Origin: Tigriopus japonicus
Lineage: Eukaryota; Arthropoda; Copepoda; Harpacticoida; Harpacticidae
Direction of reading: 5' to 3'
DNA length: 64,000 nucleotides
NCBI GenBank assembly: GCA_010645155.1
Contig: CM021319.1
Location: 5,697,304-5,761,303 of the forward strand
Within the stretch, counting starts at the first letter, position 1. Each line of letters begins with the position of its first letter. This document shows positions 50,442 to 62,463 of the stretch, piece by piece. Below the pieces are notes generated by a model. It was not told the origin of the DNA. It was given only the letters and a program-made list of their open reading frames with translations, and did not search any database. Position numbers and translations under genes: made by a program.

Positions 50442-50997
50442 TTACCACATGGTTAGAGATCCCAACCAGAGGTCCTTGAACATGATCCAGTCAGAGGCGA
50501 AACTGTAGGCGGGATAAGTGAACGTAGCTGGTTTGTTCACTTCAACGAAGGCATGAGAGACCCAAGCGAATAAATAGCCCTGTAGGAAGGCAAACAGAAT
50601 GGTTTTCGGATTGCGGTTGTAGACGAAGAATATGAAGATGAGAATGACGGCATTGAATAGCCCAAGGAAATGGAAAAGTTTGGTCTTGGGTTGAAAATGT
50701 TCGCACAAGTAGAAGGGATAAAACTCTGCCAAGCTGAAAGTAGGATTAAAAAAGGAGATTAACATGATGCCAATTAAGATAGGGCCGGGAAATATATGAT
50801 AGAGTTTAGTACCTGGATATTCCTTGTTCGCGTCCTTTTTGACTGAGAAGGACGCACTCTTCCTGTGAAGGTGAGATGTTGATAGCGGTTCCATTTTGGA
50901 TGTGGAAATAATATAATATCAGAGCGGCCATCCAACCAAGGATTGTTCCCCAAAAGGTTGTTTTGAGCAAATATTTTAAGCTGGTAGGTCGTCCCAT
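50442..50997 (-). CDS. DUF962 (Mpo1-like) small membrane protein
   Basis: Exons 50997-50813 and 50733-50442, with a 79-bp phase-2 intron, encode 158 residues. The C-terminal two thirds match the DUF962/Mpo1-like family: SLAEFYPFYLCEHFQPKTK, then LFHFLGL, the segment GYLFAWVSHAFVEVNKPATF and TYPAYSFASDWIMFKDLW. The conserved histidines in EH, FHF and SHAF are the candidate metal ligands; yeast Mpo1 is a dioxygenase in phytosphingosine alpha-oxidation at the ER. The closest look-alikes are the short bacterial and animal DUF962 proteins rather than Mpo1 itself, so the activity is uncertain. The N-terminus adds an extra hydrophobic segment (TTFWGTILGWMAALILYYF), making about three to four membrane passes in total. 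Start and splice sites are well supported. Confidence 0.82.
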
Positions 50998-53137
50998 GAT
51001 GATCTTTCAAACTTTTCTTCTCCCCAAATCGACCTCAGAATCCAAAGTGGTTTGGGCAAAATTTTCCTGACAACTGAAACACACACGCATACGAAAGTAA
51101 GAATACGTCTTCTCTGCAGTACTCATCATCTTTTATCTTTGACTTCATCTTGACATACATCCGTTACATAACCAAACTCGAACAGTGAATGTACGGACGT
51201 CTTGTGTGAAACTATCTTACTGCGTAGACACAAACTTTGAACTTTGGAAACCTTGTTCAGTTAGCACGTTTTGCTTGGTTTCGGCAAGACATGGCAAGCA
51301 ATTTTCTTTACCCAAAGCTGGATGGGATGGAAAAACCTAATGGACGTTGAGTCGCAACGAACACTTTGACAGCCCCGGACTCCAAGACAAATGGCCTCAA
51401 GTTTTACATGGTACACGAAGAAAACGGGGACAAAATACCAGAAATCCTCAACTCACCTTAGTGTGAACTTGATTTCGTTTCTCAAGCGATTAGACTAAAG
51501 AATGTTGAGCGAGTACAGAGTTCTCAAGTCGTCGGTCCAAGTGGCTAGCTCTTGAACAAATATTGACTCACTTGTGAATATCTTCGAAGTGCAATGATGA
51601 AATAATTGGCCATTATGCAGATTCCAAAAAATACGTATTTCTGTTCTTTGACCTGTATCAAAGTTTATGTTAGAAAAAAGTTATGAGAGAGATAAAAAGA
51701 GAAATTGAAAGAGAAATTTTCAGTACACAAACATACGTATACAAGAAAAGTTGGGAGGGCTCCTGAACCAACTCAAAACGTGTTGAAATACTTTAGTTAG
51801 TAGAGCTGAAGCATAGGTGAAATTCTGGTGAAAAAGAAGAGCAAGATTCTTACTATCGTTCTTTGCGTTGGTAAAAACGTTAAAGAAGTATGAATCTCCT
51901 TTGCTTTTCAAATGCGCCAGAATATCACCTAATATCACGGACATTTATTTTGAAATGACCAAGGGGAGCCCACTCTAATCAACATTTGGGCAGAAGGGTA
52001 TCAAATCTTTCTTTTATCTTTTTTTCATTCGTGGAAGAAAAAGAGGTGAAGTGTTTTCTTGGGGAAAAGATGAATATTGATCTTGCTTTTAAGTAACTTT
52101 CTTGGATTTGCTAACCAGAAAGTTCTGGACAAAGCGAAGGAAAAAAGCAAAGGAAATAAACCTAACACTTCATGAACAACACCAAGAAATTTTGCTTCTT
52201 TCTTGTCTCTCTTCGTTTTGGGGCAGAGAGAGGAGTGGCCCCTCCATGGAGACAAGAAAAGTGGTCTTGCCTCTCATATGTTTTTTTTCAATTTCCGAGG
52301 TTAGAGTACAAAAAATAAATGACAAAAACAATCAAAGAAGGAAGATGCAGGCCATAAAGTAATAGCTGCAATCGAGTTAATTAAATAAAAGTCTATTAAG
52401 ATTTTTGCTAAAGAAAATAGAACCAAAAATCTTCGAGTTCCCCCAAGTTTTTGGCAATAGTGATTTTGGCATATTTGAATACCACTTTGCTTTTTAATGT
52501 TGTGGACTTTCCAGCTTCCAATTGCCAAACATTTTACCAACCAGTCCTTCTTCTTTGAGTTAAAAAGGGGAGTGTGCTTTGATAAAGCTCAATTGCAATT
52601 ATCCATTTTTCAAAATGTGAGCTTTGAAATTTCATCACATGTTTTCAACGCTCCTTTCAATACTTCACATCAAGTAAGTTATTAACACTTACTTCCTGGT
52701 TTTTAAAGAACGGTGCCTTTTACTTTTTTATCATTCCCTAAAATACATTTAGGCAACTTATTACTTCTGTATCTCTGTGCCTTCCCATGTTTAGGAACTT
52801 TCCAGATATACCTATTCAAACTCATTAATAGATCATATATTTTTTCTCTCTTGACTTAGAATTATCAATACAAAATTTTAAGCCTTGACATGACCCTTTT
52901 TAAATGGAATGGCATTCTTTGTATCGGTTACAAATCCGTCACCTTTTTTGCACCAAAAACCAAATATTTCGGAAAAATCAGCGATAATATCTCACCTGCC
53001 GCTGGAGGTTTTTACGGACGTTGATTTTCGAATTGGCTAATTGCGGCAATTGATTTTAGGATTATTCCCCGGTAATTTACACTGTCCACTTTTCCCCAAA
53101 AGCCCCCAAACATGCATTTTCATGCTGATAAGAATAT
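50998..53137. other. Intergenic, no gene seen
   Basis: Promoter side of the DUF962 gene, then AT-rich DNA. Short frames near 51720-51944 (minus) and 52102-52362 (plus) have no homology I can name. Confidence 0.4.
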
Positions 53138-53466
53138 TAGTGATGGACCGAAAGGGCTCATAACCGAAACCGAAAGTTTCGGCCAAAAGAGGCCTTAATC
53201 GAAACCGAAACCGAAACCGAAAGCAGCTGACTACAAAATTGTGTAATTGCAAAATCCACCTTAAAAATTAAATTGCTCATGTGTTCGATGTTGGGTAGGA
53301 CATAGATTTTGAAAAATCGGGAAACTTGAATTTCAGTAATTTTTGGACGAAAAATTTTTCGATTTTGTTGTCAAACTCCGTCCTTTATAGTGTATGTCTG
53401 CTTTCGGTTTCGGTAGGCATAACCGAAACCGAAATTTCGGCCGAAAGCGCTTTCGGTCCATCACTA
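53138..53466. mobile_element. 329-bp hAT-type miniature element with perfect 17-bp inverted ends
   Basis: Both ends read TAGTGATGGACCGAAAG inward. Flanks are AAGAATAT (53130-53137) and AAGAATCT (53467-53474), an 8-bp duplication with one mismatch. The subterminal regions are rich in the repeated motif CCGAAA, in opposite orientations on the two sides, possible transposase-binding repeats. No coding capacity. Related ends are seen at about 39101-39113. Confidence 0.85.
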
Positions 53467-53840
53467 AAGAATCTATTGCACAAATTAATGCAAATAAAGG
53501 GCTGAAATGCCATTAAAATGCCATTTGCACCAAATTCTCTGGCTCATCAATGATATGTTAATCCAGCGGTCCTAGGCCAGTCCTTTGTCTACTAAAATGG
53601 TCCTTCTTAAAAGAAGTGCACATTACTGTATATTCATACTGAGATTCAACTACCATACCTAACTTTGTTTTGTGTATTGCATTTAGTTTCGTGAATATTT
53701 TGTAGCAACAAAATCCTTGAATTGACTTTGTGGACGGGTATACAAAATCATTGAGACTGGATTTTCTTGCCATAATGTTAAAATCATTTGACATGATTTT
53801 TTGTCTCTCAATTTTAACTTGCATGTTTAGGACTAGCTAC

Positions 53841-54673
53841 CAGAGTTGGGTCAATTACTTGAAAATGTAATTAATTACATTACAATAACAATTACTTGAA
53901 AAATGTAATTAATTACAATAACAATCACTTGAAAAACGTAATCAATTACAATAACAATCACTTGAAACACGTAATTAATTACAATTACATCATCCGAAAA
54001 TTTAATTGACTTCAATTACAATTACATGTCCATTACATGACAATTTTAAATTACATGTCAATTACAATTCGTCCGTCTCTTTTACCCTTTTGCCTTTTCA
54101 AAACGATGAAAATTAAACCGATCTGTCATTTTTAAGTAATGATGGACCAGCTGGCAACTTATAATGCCTGAAAGGTTAGTATTAAAGAGTGTTTTACAAA
54201 AATCAAAAGCTTATGAACAGACTTAATATAAAAAATATGATACCATCAATCACAAGGCATATGAAGATGTTTTGAAACTATATTTTTGCACCTCATTTGC
54301 CAGCCTTTGGTTGTGAAAAGCTTTACTTCCTGACTCAAAAATCTCAAAAGCTCTTGTAATTTAAAAGTATTTAAACATCTTAGCTTGGGTGTGTATTGTA
54401 ACAAAAGCTACCTGTTAGTGGCATCATATTGACCGCAAACTGATGACAAAATATTTTTTTGCAAGTGAAAACTGAATGATTTTACGATCAATTTGAAGAA
54501 GTAAGATTTTGAAAAATAATTGGTAATTTGCAATGGAAAATGCGTCAATTACATGGCCAAAAATGTGATTAATTACAATTATTTGGTCCAAAACTTTAAC
54601 TAATTACAATTGCATGTAATTTTAATTGAAATCACGTAATTGTAATTGCAAGTACAATTACTCCCCATCCCTG
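53841..54673. mobile_element. 833-bp non-autonomous hAT element with perfect 8-bp duplication
   Basis: Flanked on both sides by CTAGCTAC (53833-53840 and 54674-54681). Ends are CAGAGTTGGGTCAATTAC and, in reverse complement, CAGGGATGGGGAGTAATTG, a typical hAT terminal form. Both subterminal regions are arrays of AATTACAATTAC-like motifs (53860-54070 and 54540-54660), and the centre is unique AT-rich sequence without a transposase frame. Confidence 0.88.
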
Positions 54674-55398
54674 CTAGCTACGAAATGTTCTAACCCTGTT
54701 GTGAGCGTAAATTGTTGTTCATTTAAAATTCCACGAGTGTCTGAGGAAAAGAGATAAAAGCTTTTGTTATATCTAGGTAACAGCAGGGGACAATTTTAAA
54801 TTTAGATTAAGTTGCACGACTTGAACGTTTGTTTCAGAATCCGGGAAGGGCAAATGATCCTTCTGAGGAATTTGGATCTTGCGTGTTAAACAACAGGGGC
54901 AATAGACAAAGGAGAAATTCCTTTTCTAGAAAGGACATTGCCAAAGACTTCCAGCTATGTGGACGCCTATGAAAACAACAAAGTTTCTGGCAAATAAACT
55001 GAGTCTATTTGGCTCAAAAGATGAAAATTAAAAGGAACTGAGTAGTTATATGGTGAATCTAAAGCAAAAAGCAACAAATAATTTACATCCAAAACTTTGA
55101 TCTCTGTTTTCAGGTAAAAAAAATCATCTCGTTATTTGTGTTCTCGGGCGAAAATCTTTCAGTCCCGCGGAAGGTGGACTACTGTGTTCCGGGATCAAAA
55201 AATAGCCAATTAAACGAAAAAGTGAAAGTAAAATGCGATATAAGCATGGTTATTCCATATGAAGTAACTCCCTTCTTGGACCTGAAGTTTCATTACTCAA
55301 AAATTTGTACTCCTATTTATTAGAAATCCGTTAAAAACGAAATATTTTGGAATCAACTCGTTCATTACAAAAGTAAATTGCAGGTTCCAAAAATGGTG
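54674..55398. other. Intergenic, no gene seen
   Basis: A few short open frames without homology; nothing else evident. Confidence 0.45.
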
Positions 55399-56249
55399 CC
55401 AGGACGGTCCCAGGATAACTCGGTACATGGAATAACTCAACACAGGAAAACTCGGTACAACGGAAAACTGGGTACAACGGAAAACTGAGTACAACGGAAA
55501 ACTGGGTACAACGGAAAACTGAGTACAACGGAAAACTGGGTACAGCGGAAAACTGGGTACTGGAAAGTTCAGTACAGGAAAACTGGGTACTGCAGAAAAC
55601 TGGGTACAACGGAAAACTGGGTACTGCGAAAAACTGGGTACTGCGGAAAACTGGGTACTGCGGAAAACTGGGTACAATGGACAACTGAATATGTTTTAAA
55701 GATAGATAAACATACTTAATCTGCCAAAAAACATTCAATGTTGAAATAGGCATGGTGGAACTTTTTAACAACTTTATTAGAGGGTGTTTGGAAGCACTAA
55801 AACAAATAAGCATTTTTCTAACCCTGAACAATTGGTCAGGTGTATTGGTCCTTTTTCAAGCTCCAGGAACTTAAGCTCTGGCACTGCACTTGCTGTTTCA
55901 AAATACCGTACTTTTTTGCTTGGATTTCTTGAACAACTCCAAAGCAGGGTTAGGCGGGTAAAAACCTTGAAAGAATTAGTTGCAAGATATGTTATGCTTA
56001 TTTTAACACTGCAAGTATGCCAGGCAGATAAAATATGTTTCAACTTGCTTTTAGATGTATTCAGTTTTCTGCTGTACATAGGTAGCCATTGTATTTAGTT
56101 GTGTTTTGTACCCAGTTTTCCGTTGTACCCAGTTTTCCGTTGTACCCAGTTTTCCGTTGTACCCAGTTTTCCGTTGTACCCAGTTTTCCGTTGTACCCAG
56201 TTTTCCCGTATTGAGTTACCCCATGTACCGAGTTACGTTGGAACCCTGG
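55399..56249. mobile_element. Foldback element with inverted minisatellite arms
   Basis: About fifteen tandem copies of a 17-bp unit, near GGTACAACGGAAAACTG, at 55440-55680, and about six copies of its reverse complement at 56108-56210. They enclose about 420 bp of unique sequence. Outside the arrays the ends are also inverted repeats (ACTCGGTACATGG on the left, its complement CCATGTACCGAGT on the right), finishing with CCAGG and CCTGG. This is the architecture of FB-type foldback transposons. The arrays create long open frames on both strands (cysteine/phenylalanine/proline-rich) that are not genes. No target duplication was found. Confidence 0.8.
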
Positions 56250-56349
56250 TTGATAATATGCCCAGTTTATTAACTAGAAAATCAGACACATAAAACCAAA
56301 CATTACAAGAAAGATACATTGAAAATTATTTCATCTTTCTTTATGGGAA

Positions 56350-56560
56350 GATTTTGAGACCATGAAATAATTCTTTGTAATCCACTGAACAAGTAAGCAA
56401 CTTTAAATTATTGTTTGGGTTAGTGTTAAGTCCAATTTTTACAATCGGACAAGGCTGGTTTAAGTGCTTTTTCTTCAATTACCATGAAAATGATTTTTGT
56501 ATACTATTGACCTTATTCTAGCCAAGGTATCTTTATTTGAAATTTCGATCATGTCCACTA
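56350..56560 (+). repeat. Dispersed repeat shared with the 38-kb foldback loop
   Basis: Matches 37985-38205 in the same orientation with many substitutions, for example GTGTTAAGTCC and AGCCAAGGTATC in both. The 147-bp arms of the 38-kb element are missing here, so this copy is partial or older. Confidence 0.65.
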
Positions 56561-56747
56561 ACATGGGTTCGGTTTTCTTGCCCTCATGAAAATCATCCTG
56601 AAAAGGCAAATAATCGGATTTTGGCGTCTGAATGACAGTCACGCTTATTGACGCACGTGTGGCCTTTTCAACCAGTTCAGACAGGTAAACAAAGAAACGT
56701 GTTTTCCTCTCCTAAGAGTCCTTGCCGTCAGATCTACTTGAGGCGTT

Positions 56748-59700
56748 ATGTCCAAGTTTTTGTCTTGGTTTCGGAAGAAAGCTTCTGGGCTGTGTCAGAA
56801 ACCCCAACCACCCGAGTCCGCTCCAGACATTCAAATGACCGTGTCGGACACGTTATCCTCCTCGAACACTGCCATTGCATCCTCGCCTCGAATCTTGATG
56901 CAAGAGATGTCAGCCTCTTTTCCGGGCCTTGGCAACAACTTCCGATCGTTGCAGCAATCCTCAGATTCTTCCCTAGCTCTGGGGTCTTCGCTCTTTGATG
57001 TTCCCTTATCGTTATCGGGTGCGTCTCTTCATTGAAATGTATTCATGATTCGAGCCCACTATAATAGAACTACAGTGTTATTTAGCCATAAAACAATTCT
57101 AATTATTGTGCGTTATCATGTGATCATGAAGTAAGATTTTCTCTTCTCTTGAGCTTGTTCAACTCAACGTCACCCACTTTGAAACAGCCTTCAAACTAAC
57201 GACATCCATTGCTCAAAAAGAATGGTATTTAACTTAACCCTATGATTGTAAAACGTATGATAACACTGTTTGATGTAACAAAAGTTGAAGCACCAACGCA
57301 ATCTAAAAAAAAAACGACTGTCTACTGTCTACTGTAACTTATGAAAAAAAGAGAAATGAGTCTACAACAGTAAGTAGCCCTGAACAAAAGGACTTTAACA
57401 ACAGTCTCCCCCAAGTTGTCTTGTCTTGTTGGCATTTCTTATCGAATTCTGTGGTTTGTATAGCCACATACCAATTACTTTTGCAAAATTAAATATTCTT
57501 TTGTCAAATCTTGTTCTGAACTGACGGAGCAAAGCTTATCAACAAAGCTTGAAAAATATGAAATGGCACATTCCTTACAAGTTATAAAGATAGGAGTGCC
57601 AAAGGGAGCTATAAATGGCTATTGAAAGAACTTGTTTAAACCAATTCGAGATTTATTTCCAGAGGTGGGAAGATAGGATTTGATTCTTTGAAACATGTCT
57701 GACTTCCAAAATTCAATGGTTTTTCTTTTTTTTCAAGGTTGAACGAAGGTGTATTTATTTCTTACACCGCATAATCTGCCGTGCCGTAAATTTCCAAAAT
57801 ATCTTTAAATGCAGGCTGAACCGTGAAGATTAGTTTTGAAACACCAACCATTTGATTTGATTTCAGATGCCAACGAGTTGAATGCCCAGGCCTTGAGTCC
57901 CGAAATTCAAAACCGTCGACGCGAGTTAATATCCGTTTTGGTTGATTTGGAGGTGATCGATCCAATTCTAGCTCAAGAGATTGAGTCTCGTCCAAGAACG
58001 TCCGAACCCTTGGGCTCTAGCTTCAGGGCTCGCAACTTGATTCAAACCAATAATTTTATTTGGTTGCCCGAGCATTTCAGCTCTTGCTTCGTGGATTTCC
58101 TCAACTTTCGAGTGACTGAATGTGCGACCTTGGAAGAAATCCTTGATCGTCGCTATACCGTGGCCAATTGTCATGCTGATGTCTTTCGGAGATGTATACC
58201 TAGAAAATCCAAGATCAGGTTAGTAAAAACCTATCTCTTGGCTAGCCACCAATCGGCCTTTGGGAGCCATTTCTTCAGGAATTCGATGCATTTTCCCATC
58301 CATTCGTCTAAGTCAAGCAAGGCGGCTTCCCATACATCCTTGTCCATGCTCCTGATGTGCAAGTGTGACTCAAGAACTTGGCGTTGATAGCCATTCAACA
58401 AACTTTGAAAACGAAAAAAATGCCTTCCTTTCAGAGACTTGCTAGAATTAGCTCCAGTTGGGTTTTTTGGATCTGAAGCCGCTGGGGATTGCCATCCAAT
58501 CAGCGGCAGCAATGTCATTGTTAGTGAAATGGATGCTGGTGGTTTCCTGTCCTCTCCAAAGAACAAGAAGGGCAAATTACCTACATCAAGGTCCAACGCA
58601 ACATCGTTGACTCCCATTGTGTTCTATTCCTTTTGTCTTGACAGGGCAGTCTTATTAGAGGAAACTCAACACTGTGCAAGGTAAGAGCTTTACAGTAGAC
58701 TTTGGGTTACGTCTTGAGGTCTATGTGTTCTTCCCTCTGGTGCATATTCATGAATAGCTGAACCGAGTGATTTAGGACCAGTTAATCGACAACGTGGAAT
58801 AAGACCTCCTCAGTGAATAGGCTGCTGGTTCACTCCTTGGATGGTATTGGAAACCAATATTGTCTTCCTACTGACTTAATATTTATACTGTGCTTAGCAA
58901 CCATGATATACGAGGTTTGGGCTCCATGATCAGGGAACTGAAAAGCACTGTCCCGATCAAACAACGAGAGCTCATTCCTCTCTGGCAAGAAAAGATGGCA
59001 CAAGACCAATGGCAACCATTGGATCAACGAGTGAGCAATGAATGAGACTGGGTTTCTCAGCCAAGGTCATTTAGGGCAAGGATTCTCCTGAAAGAATATT
59101 TGTCATTCGAGCGGTGTGCGAAACAATGAATGAAGCAAAAAGTTTTACAATAGGCCAAATCAATATAGATTTCACCAAAAACAAGATCAGGGTATAGAGA
59201 AATACATAAGAGTTGACTTTTACCCAAACACAGAGATAAAAAAGTGACCTGCAGTTCTGTTTCAATGCTGCATGCAATATCAAAAGCTTCTAATATTGCC
59301 CTATTGGCTCCAGTTGCCTCTCATTAATGAGGTAGCGATGTTCCATGGAATTGATATTGAGTTTTTGGATGCTAAATTGGGCAATGGGAACATATCTGAA
59401 AGAAAAAGTTGTTCGCACATTCAAAGAAATAGGATAAATAGTACTTGCGCTTAAAGCTAATAATTATCGATCGGTCCGACCTTAAACTTTGATTATGAGA
59501 GTCGAAATTCGGTTTAAAGCTATTTTTTTTGCCACGGAGCGAAGTTTGAGGAAACCGAAAAAGTTGTAACATTGATAAGCTATCAATGAAAAGGATCCCA
59601 TCTTCGAAACTTGCTGAAATGGAATGATTAAGAAACGTTCCCCATAACAACCAAATGTTTTGGCAGTGTCGTACAATTCGCCAAATCAGTGTTTTTGTGT

Positions 59701-60141
59701 TGGCTTGCGCCATTCACACACGCCCACTTGTTCAAGATGTGCTAAATTTTCACTTCATGCCCTTAAACATACCTTTCTTCACCATTATTTGAGTGCCGGA
59801 TAGAAAAAGGCTTGTATGTGAATGTATGTTTCAGATGTCACGAATGCTTCCATTGGCGCTACAACCATTGCCCTCAATGTGATCGATGTTCCTTTGGCAT
59901 GGGACTTGGCAAATGTGATCATTGTGGTTTCATGGACGTCAAAGACGAATGTGTGGAAGAAGAGACGTTTTCCTCGTTTGGTGATGAAAGTCCGAACGCG
60001 CATCTTAGTTCTTTGAAGGTTAGAAAGGCAGGAGGATCAGAGAGCGAGTCCCAAGATGTCCCTTCTGTTAAAAGCGTCGGAGACCTGCTCGGATATTTTG
60101 ACAATGATGACGAAATTGATGAAGATAATGCTCTGGTCTGA
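56748..60141 (+). CDS. Uncharacterised multi-exon protein with C-terminal CxxC cluster
   Basis: I do not recognise the family. Exons with good borders and matching phases are 56748-57018 (from ATG), 57867-58218, 58435-58680 and 58898-59030. The final exon holds the frame ending at 60141, most likely from the AG at 59836. Exon 4 ends in phase 0 but that last acceptor needs phase 2, so a small exon between 59031 and 59836 is missing or one border is wrong. The start is serine-rich (MSKFLSWFRKK). The middle has a charged helical region (NRRRELISVLVDLEVIDPIL) and the motif LPEHFSSCFVDFLNF. The last exon holds CHEC...CPQC...C...CDHC, eight cysteines in about 35 residues with histidines, a probable zinc-binding treble-ribbon-like cluster. 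An acidic tail (YFDNDDEIDEDNALV) ends the chain. A nuclear or scaffold role is guesswork. Confidence 0.6.
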
Positions 60142-61795
60142 GTTGTTCCTTTTACTCTTTGATGATGCGTCATCGATCGAACTTTGTTCCAAATCTTTAG
60201 AAACTGAACTCGAAATATTTTGTGCTAATTTGAGAGATCCTAACTCTTCGGGACTAGTATTGAAATAAATCGATAAATTTAGCTTGATGCACCCTTCGTT
60301 GACTGAATTAACATGAAAAGACGACATTTCACTTGCATTTTGTATTAATGGGTCCCCGTGGAGAACTTTTTCATATTGTTAACAAATGATAGGCATTTAT
60401 AGTAATTTAGACTCCAAGGTAGAAATGAAATGGATTTTCATCTCAAAATTTGGAGATTTTGTTTATCTCAAGAGAGGTGCGCCCCATTGAAATCCCTTTA
60501 CGTCAAAACTTACCAATACCCAGTGTATTGTTGTCTAAGGGACACTAAGTGTCTAGGTGTCTGTACTTAGTCATTACTAAGCACAGAGCAAAATCATGTA
60601 AATTTTAAAAACATCGTGAAAAACACAAATGGCTAGCCATTCAATCGAAATATCATCAAGGAACAGAACTACGGGGTGATCTTCTTGACCAAAGAATTAC
60701 ATGATGAGACAATTACAAGCACGTAAGATTAATGAGTACTCATACCCACGATTATTTTATTGTGCAATAGATTGTCTGCTTGGGAACAGATAAAAACCAA
60801 TGCTATAAAGAGACCAAACGACAATGAGTAAATAGGTAAATATTTACATCCTCTCGTTTCACTCTTCATCGTATTTCGTTGCCTCCATTCTGGAACAATC
60901 GTTGGGTTTCTGTGAGTTCGGTAAGAAGAAGGGGCAAGGCTTTTACACTCAATCAATTTCAATTGTTTTTGTCTTGGTGTCAGTTGTAATTAATTACATT
61001 GCTAGCAAAGAAGAAAAATACATTGGGAACATTTGATAGCCATCTCAAACTAAAAGGAAAAAATATAGAAATAAAAACTTTGACACTGAAAATACGAAAG
61101 GTGTAGTATGAGACTCTCATTGAGACTTGGCATAGCATTGGGAGCCTAATTGTAGAGACGAGAGAAGTTTGGGTGAGGCAATCAAAATTTGTCTCCTCTC
61201 TCGTTCCTTCATACAAGACCCAGTCATGGACATTTATATATTCTGGACCACAAACAAGTGGCTGTAAGGAGGCTTTTTTCAATTCATATCAACAACTGAT
61301 TGGTGTAATCCATTTTTAAGACGATTTTTCTGAGTTGTTATTCAGTTTGAGTTGAAGCACTATAATCCGGGCCAATCAAATCGAACGAACATTCTGGGCC
61401 TGGAATCAAACCAACTATAAAATGAGTTTGATTCTCCGTTGGCACACTCAGGGCTGATCTTTCTCAGTCCAGCAAATTCAAGATGTCCATGTTGGAGTCA
61501 GCATTGCAATCCACTCAACAACATAAGCCCAAATGTAGCAAAAAGGCTTTCACATTGATACCTTTTTTTAACTTTCAAAATTCTCGCTTTCCTCCTTTTG
61601 ATATTTTGGATAACAAAATAGCCAATTTTATTAAAACAGTTTGAAAAAAATATCGTTGCGTTTGTTTTAGATTGACATGGATAAACAGCCCTCAATCGTT
61701 ATCAAAACCTCAACTTGGCCTGTGAAATGGAACTGGCCATGATAGCGGGGTTCTTGGGTTTGTGTGCTGGCTGAATGAGAGTTGGCATGAACATT
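60142..61795. other. Intergenic with one possible promoter
   Basis: Mostly AT-rich and without recognised genes. A TATA-box plus short open frame at 61416-61644 is listed separately. Confidence 0.4.
61416..61644 (+). promoter_or_regulatory. TATA box with 53-codon open frame
   Basis: TATAAAA at 61416-61422 is followed by a possible initiator (CACTCAGGG at about 61444) and an ATG at 61483 with an open frame of 53 codons to a TGA at 61642-61644. The predicted peptide begins MSMLESALQSTQQ and has no signal peptide or domain. The spacing is what a short TATA gene would show, but there is no other evidence of coding. Confidence 0.25.
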
Positions 61796-62463
61796 TCAAC
61801 TCAACGGATTAAGCCGCCATTTCAAACCGAGGTTATTGATCACAGTCATGGAGCTCTTGTCATATCTCTGATAGACCATATCATAGCTAATGAGATTTTG
61901 GGCGAGACATTTGAGCTCCAGAGAAGTGAGTGATCTGTTCAAAACACGACACGGTGCGAAGACTCACTTGCGAATTTGAATATACCGTTTGCCAGGAAAA
62001 TTATTATGAAAATAATACGAAGCAGGTTTTGCAATGTTATTACTCAGATAGTTTTATGCAAAAAAGTTAGTAAGTAGAGGAGTGAAAAGGGTTTCTTAGT
62101 TCTTAAATGCTCGTGTCATAAAATGGTTCGTACCTTGAGTTCAATCAAAATCTGAAACGTTACAACACGCTCAAACAAGGCTAATGAAATTATACCCTCG
62201 AGAACTTTACCTCTGATCTGTCTCCTTACTCCCAAGACAACTCTCAGAAGAGCAAAATCAGTCCTAATGAAAGCCTCTACCTTTGGAATCATGTCCTTTT
62301 TCAGAACGTACTGTAAGCCTCTGTTTCCAACAGTTGATCCTCTCATGTCAACCGTAGATACTAATACCCCTGAATATTTTCTCTCAAATGATAAGAGTTT
62401 TGGTAGTTCAGGTCTCCAAGTTTTGGGCCTTCCTTGTAAGCCAAGAAGATAATCAACTCCCAT
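61796..62463 (-). CDS. Possible two-exon (or 3'-partial) gene, unknown family
   Basis: On the minus strand, a 115-codon open frame starting at ATG 62463 contains well-formed protein-like sequence (KTWRPELPKLLSFERKYSG, IPKVEAFIRTDFALLRVVLG). It reaches a consensus donor, AAG|GTACGA, at 62134. The acceptor after TCTCTGGAG at 61916 leads in phase 0 to a 39-codon exon (61915-61796) with LKCLAQNLISYDMVYQRYDK and a stop. The splice phase fits and both parts look coding, but I know no matching family. A further exon upstream is possible, since the frame is open for about ten codons before the ATG. It could also be a remnant of a mobile element. Confidence 0.4.

Noticed and set aside
55297..55831. 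166- and 126-codon minus-strand frames, cysteine/phenylalanine/proline-rich
   Set aside because: They are read-through of the 17-bp minisatellite arm of the foldback element.
58231..58617. 128-codon minus-strand frame
   Set aside because: Antisense to exon 3 and the preceding intron of the plus-strand multi-exon gene, whose splice phases agree; the minus frame has no supported start or splice sites.
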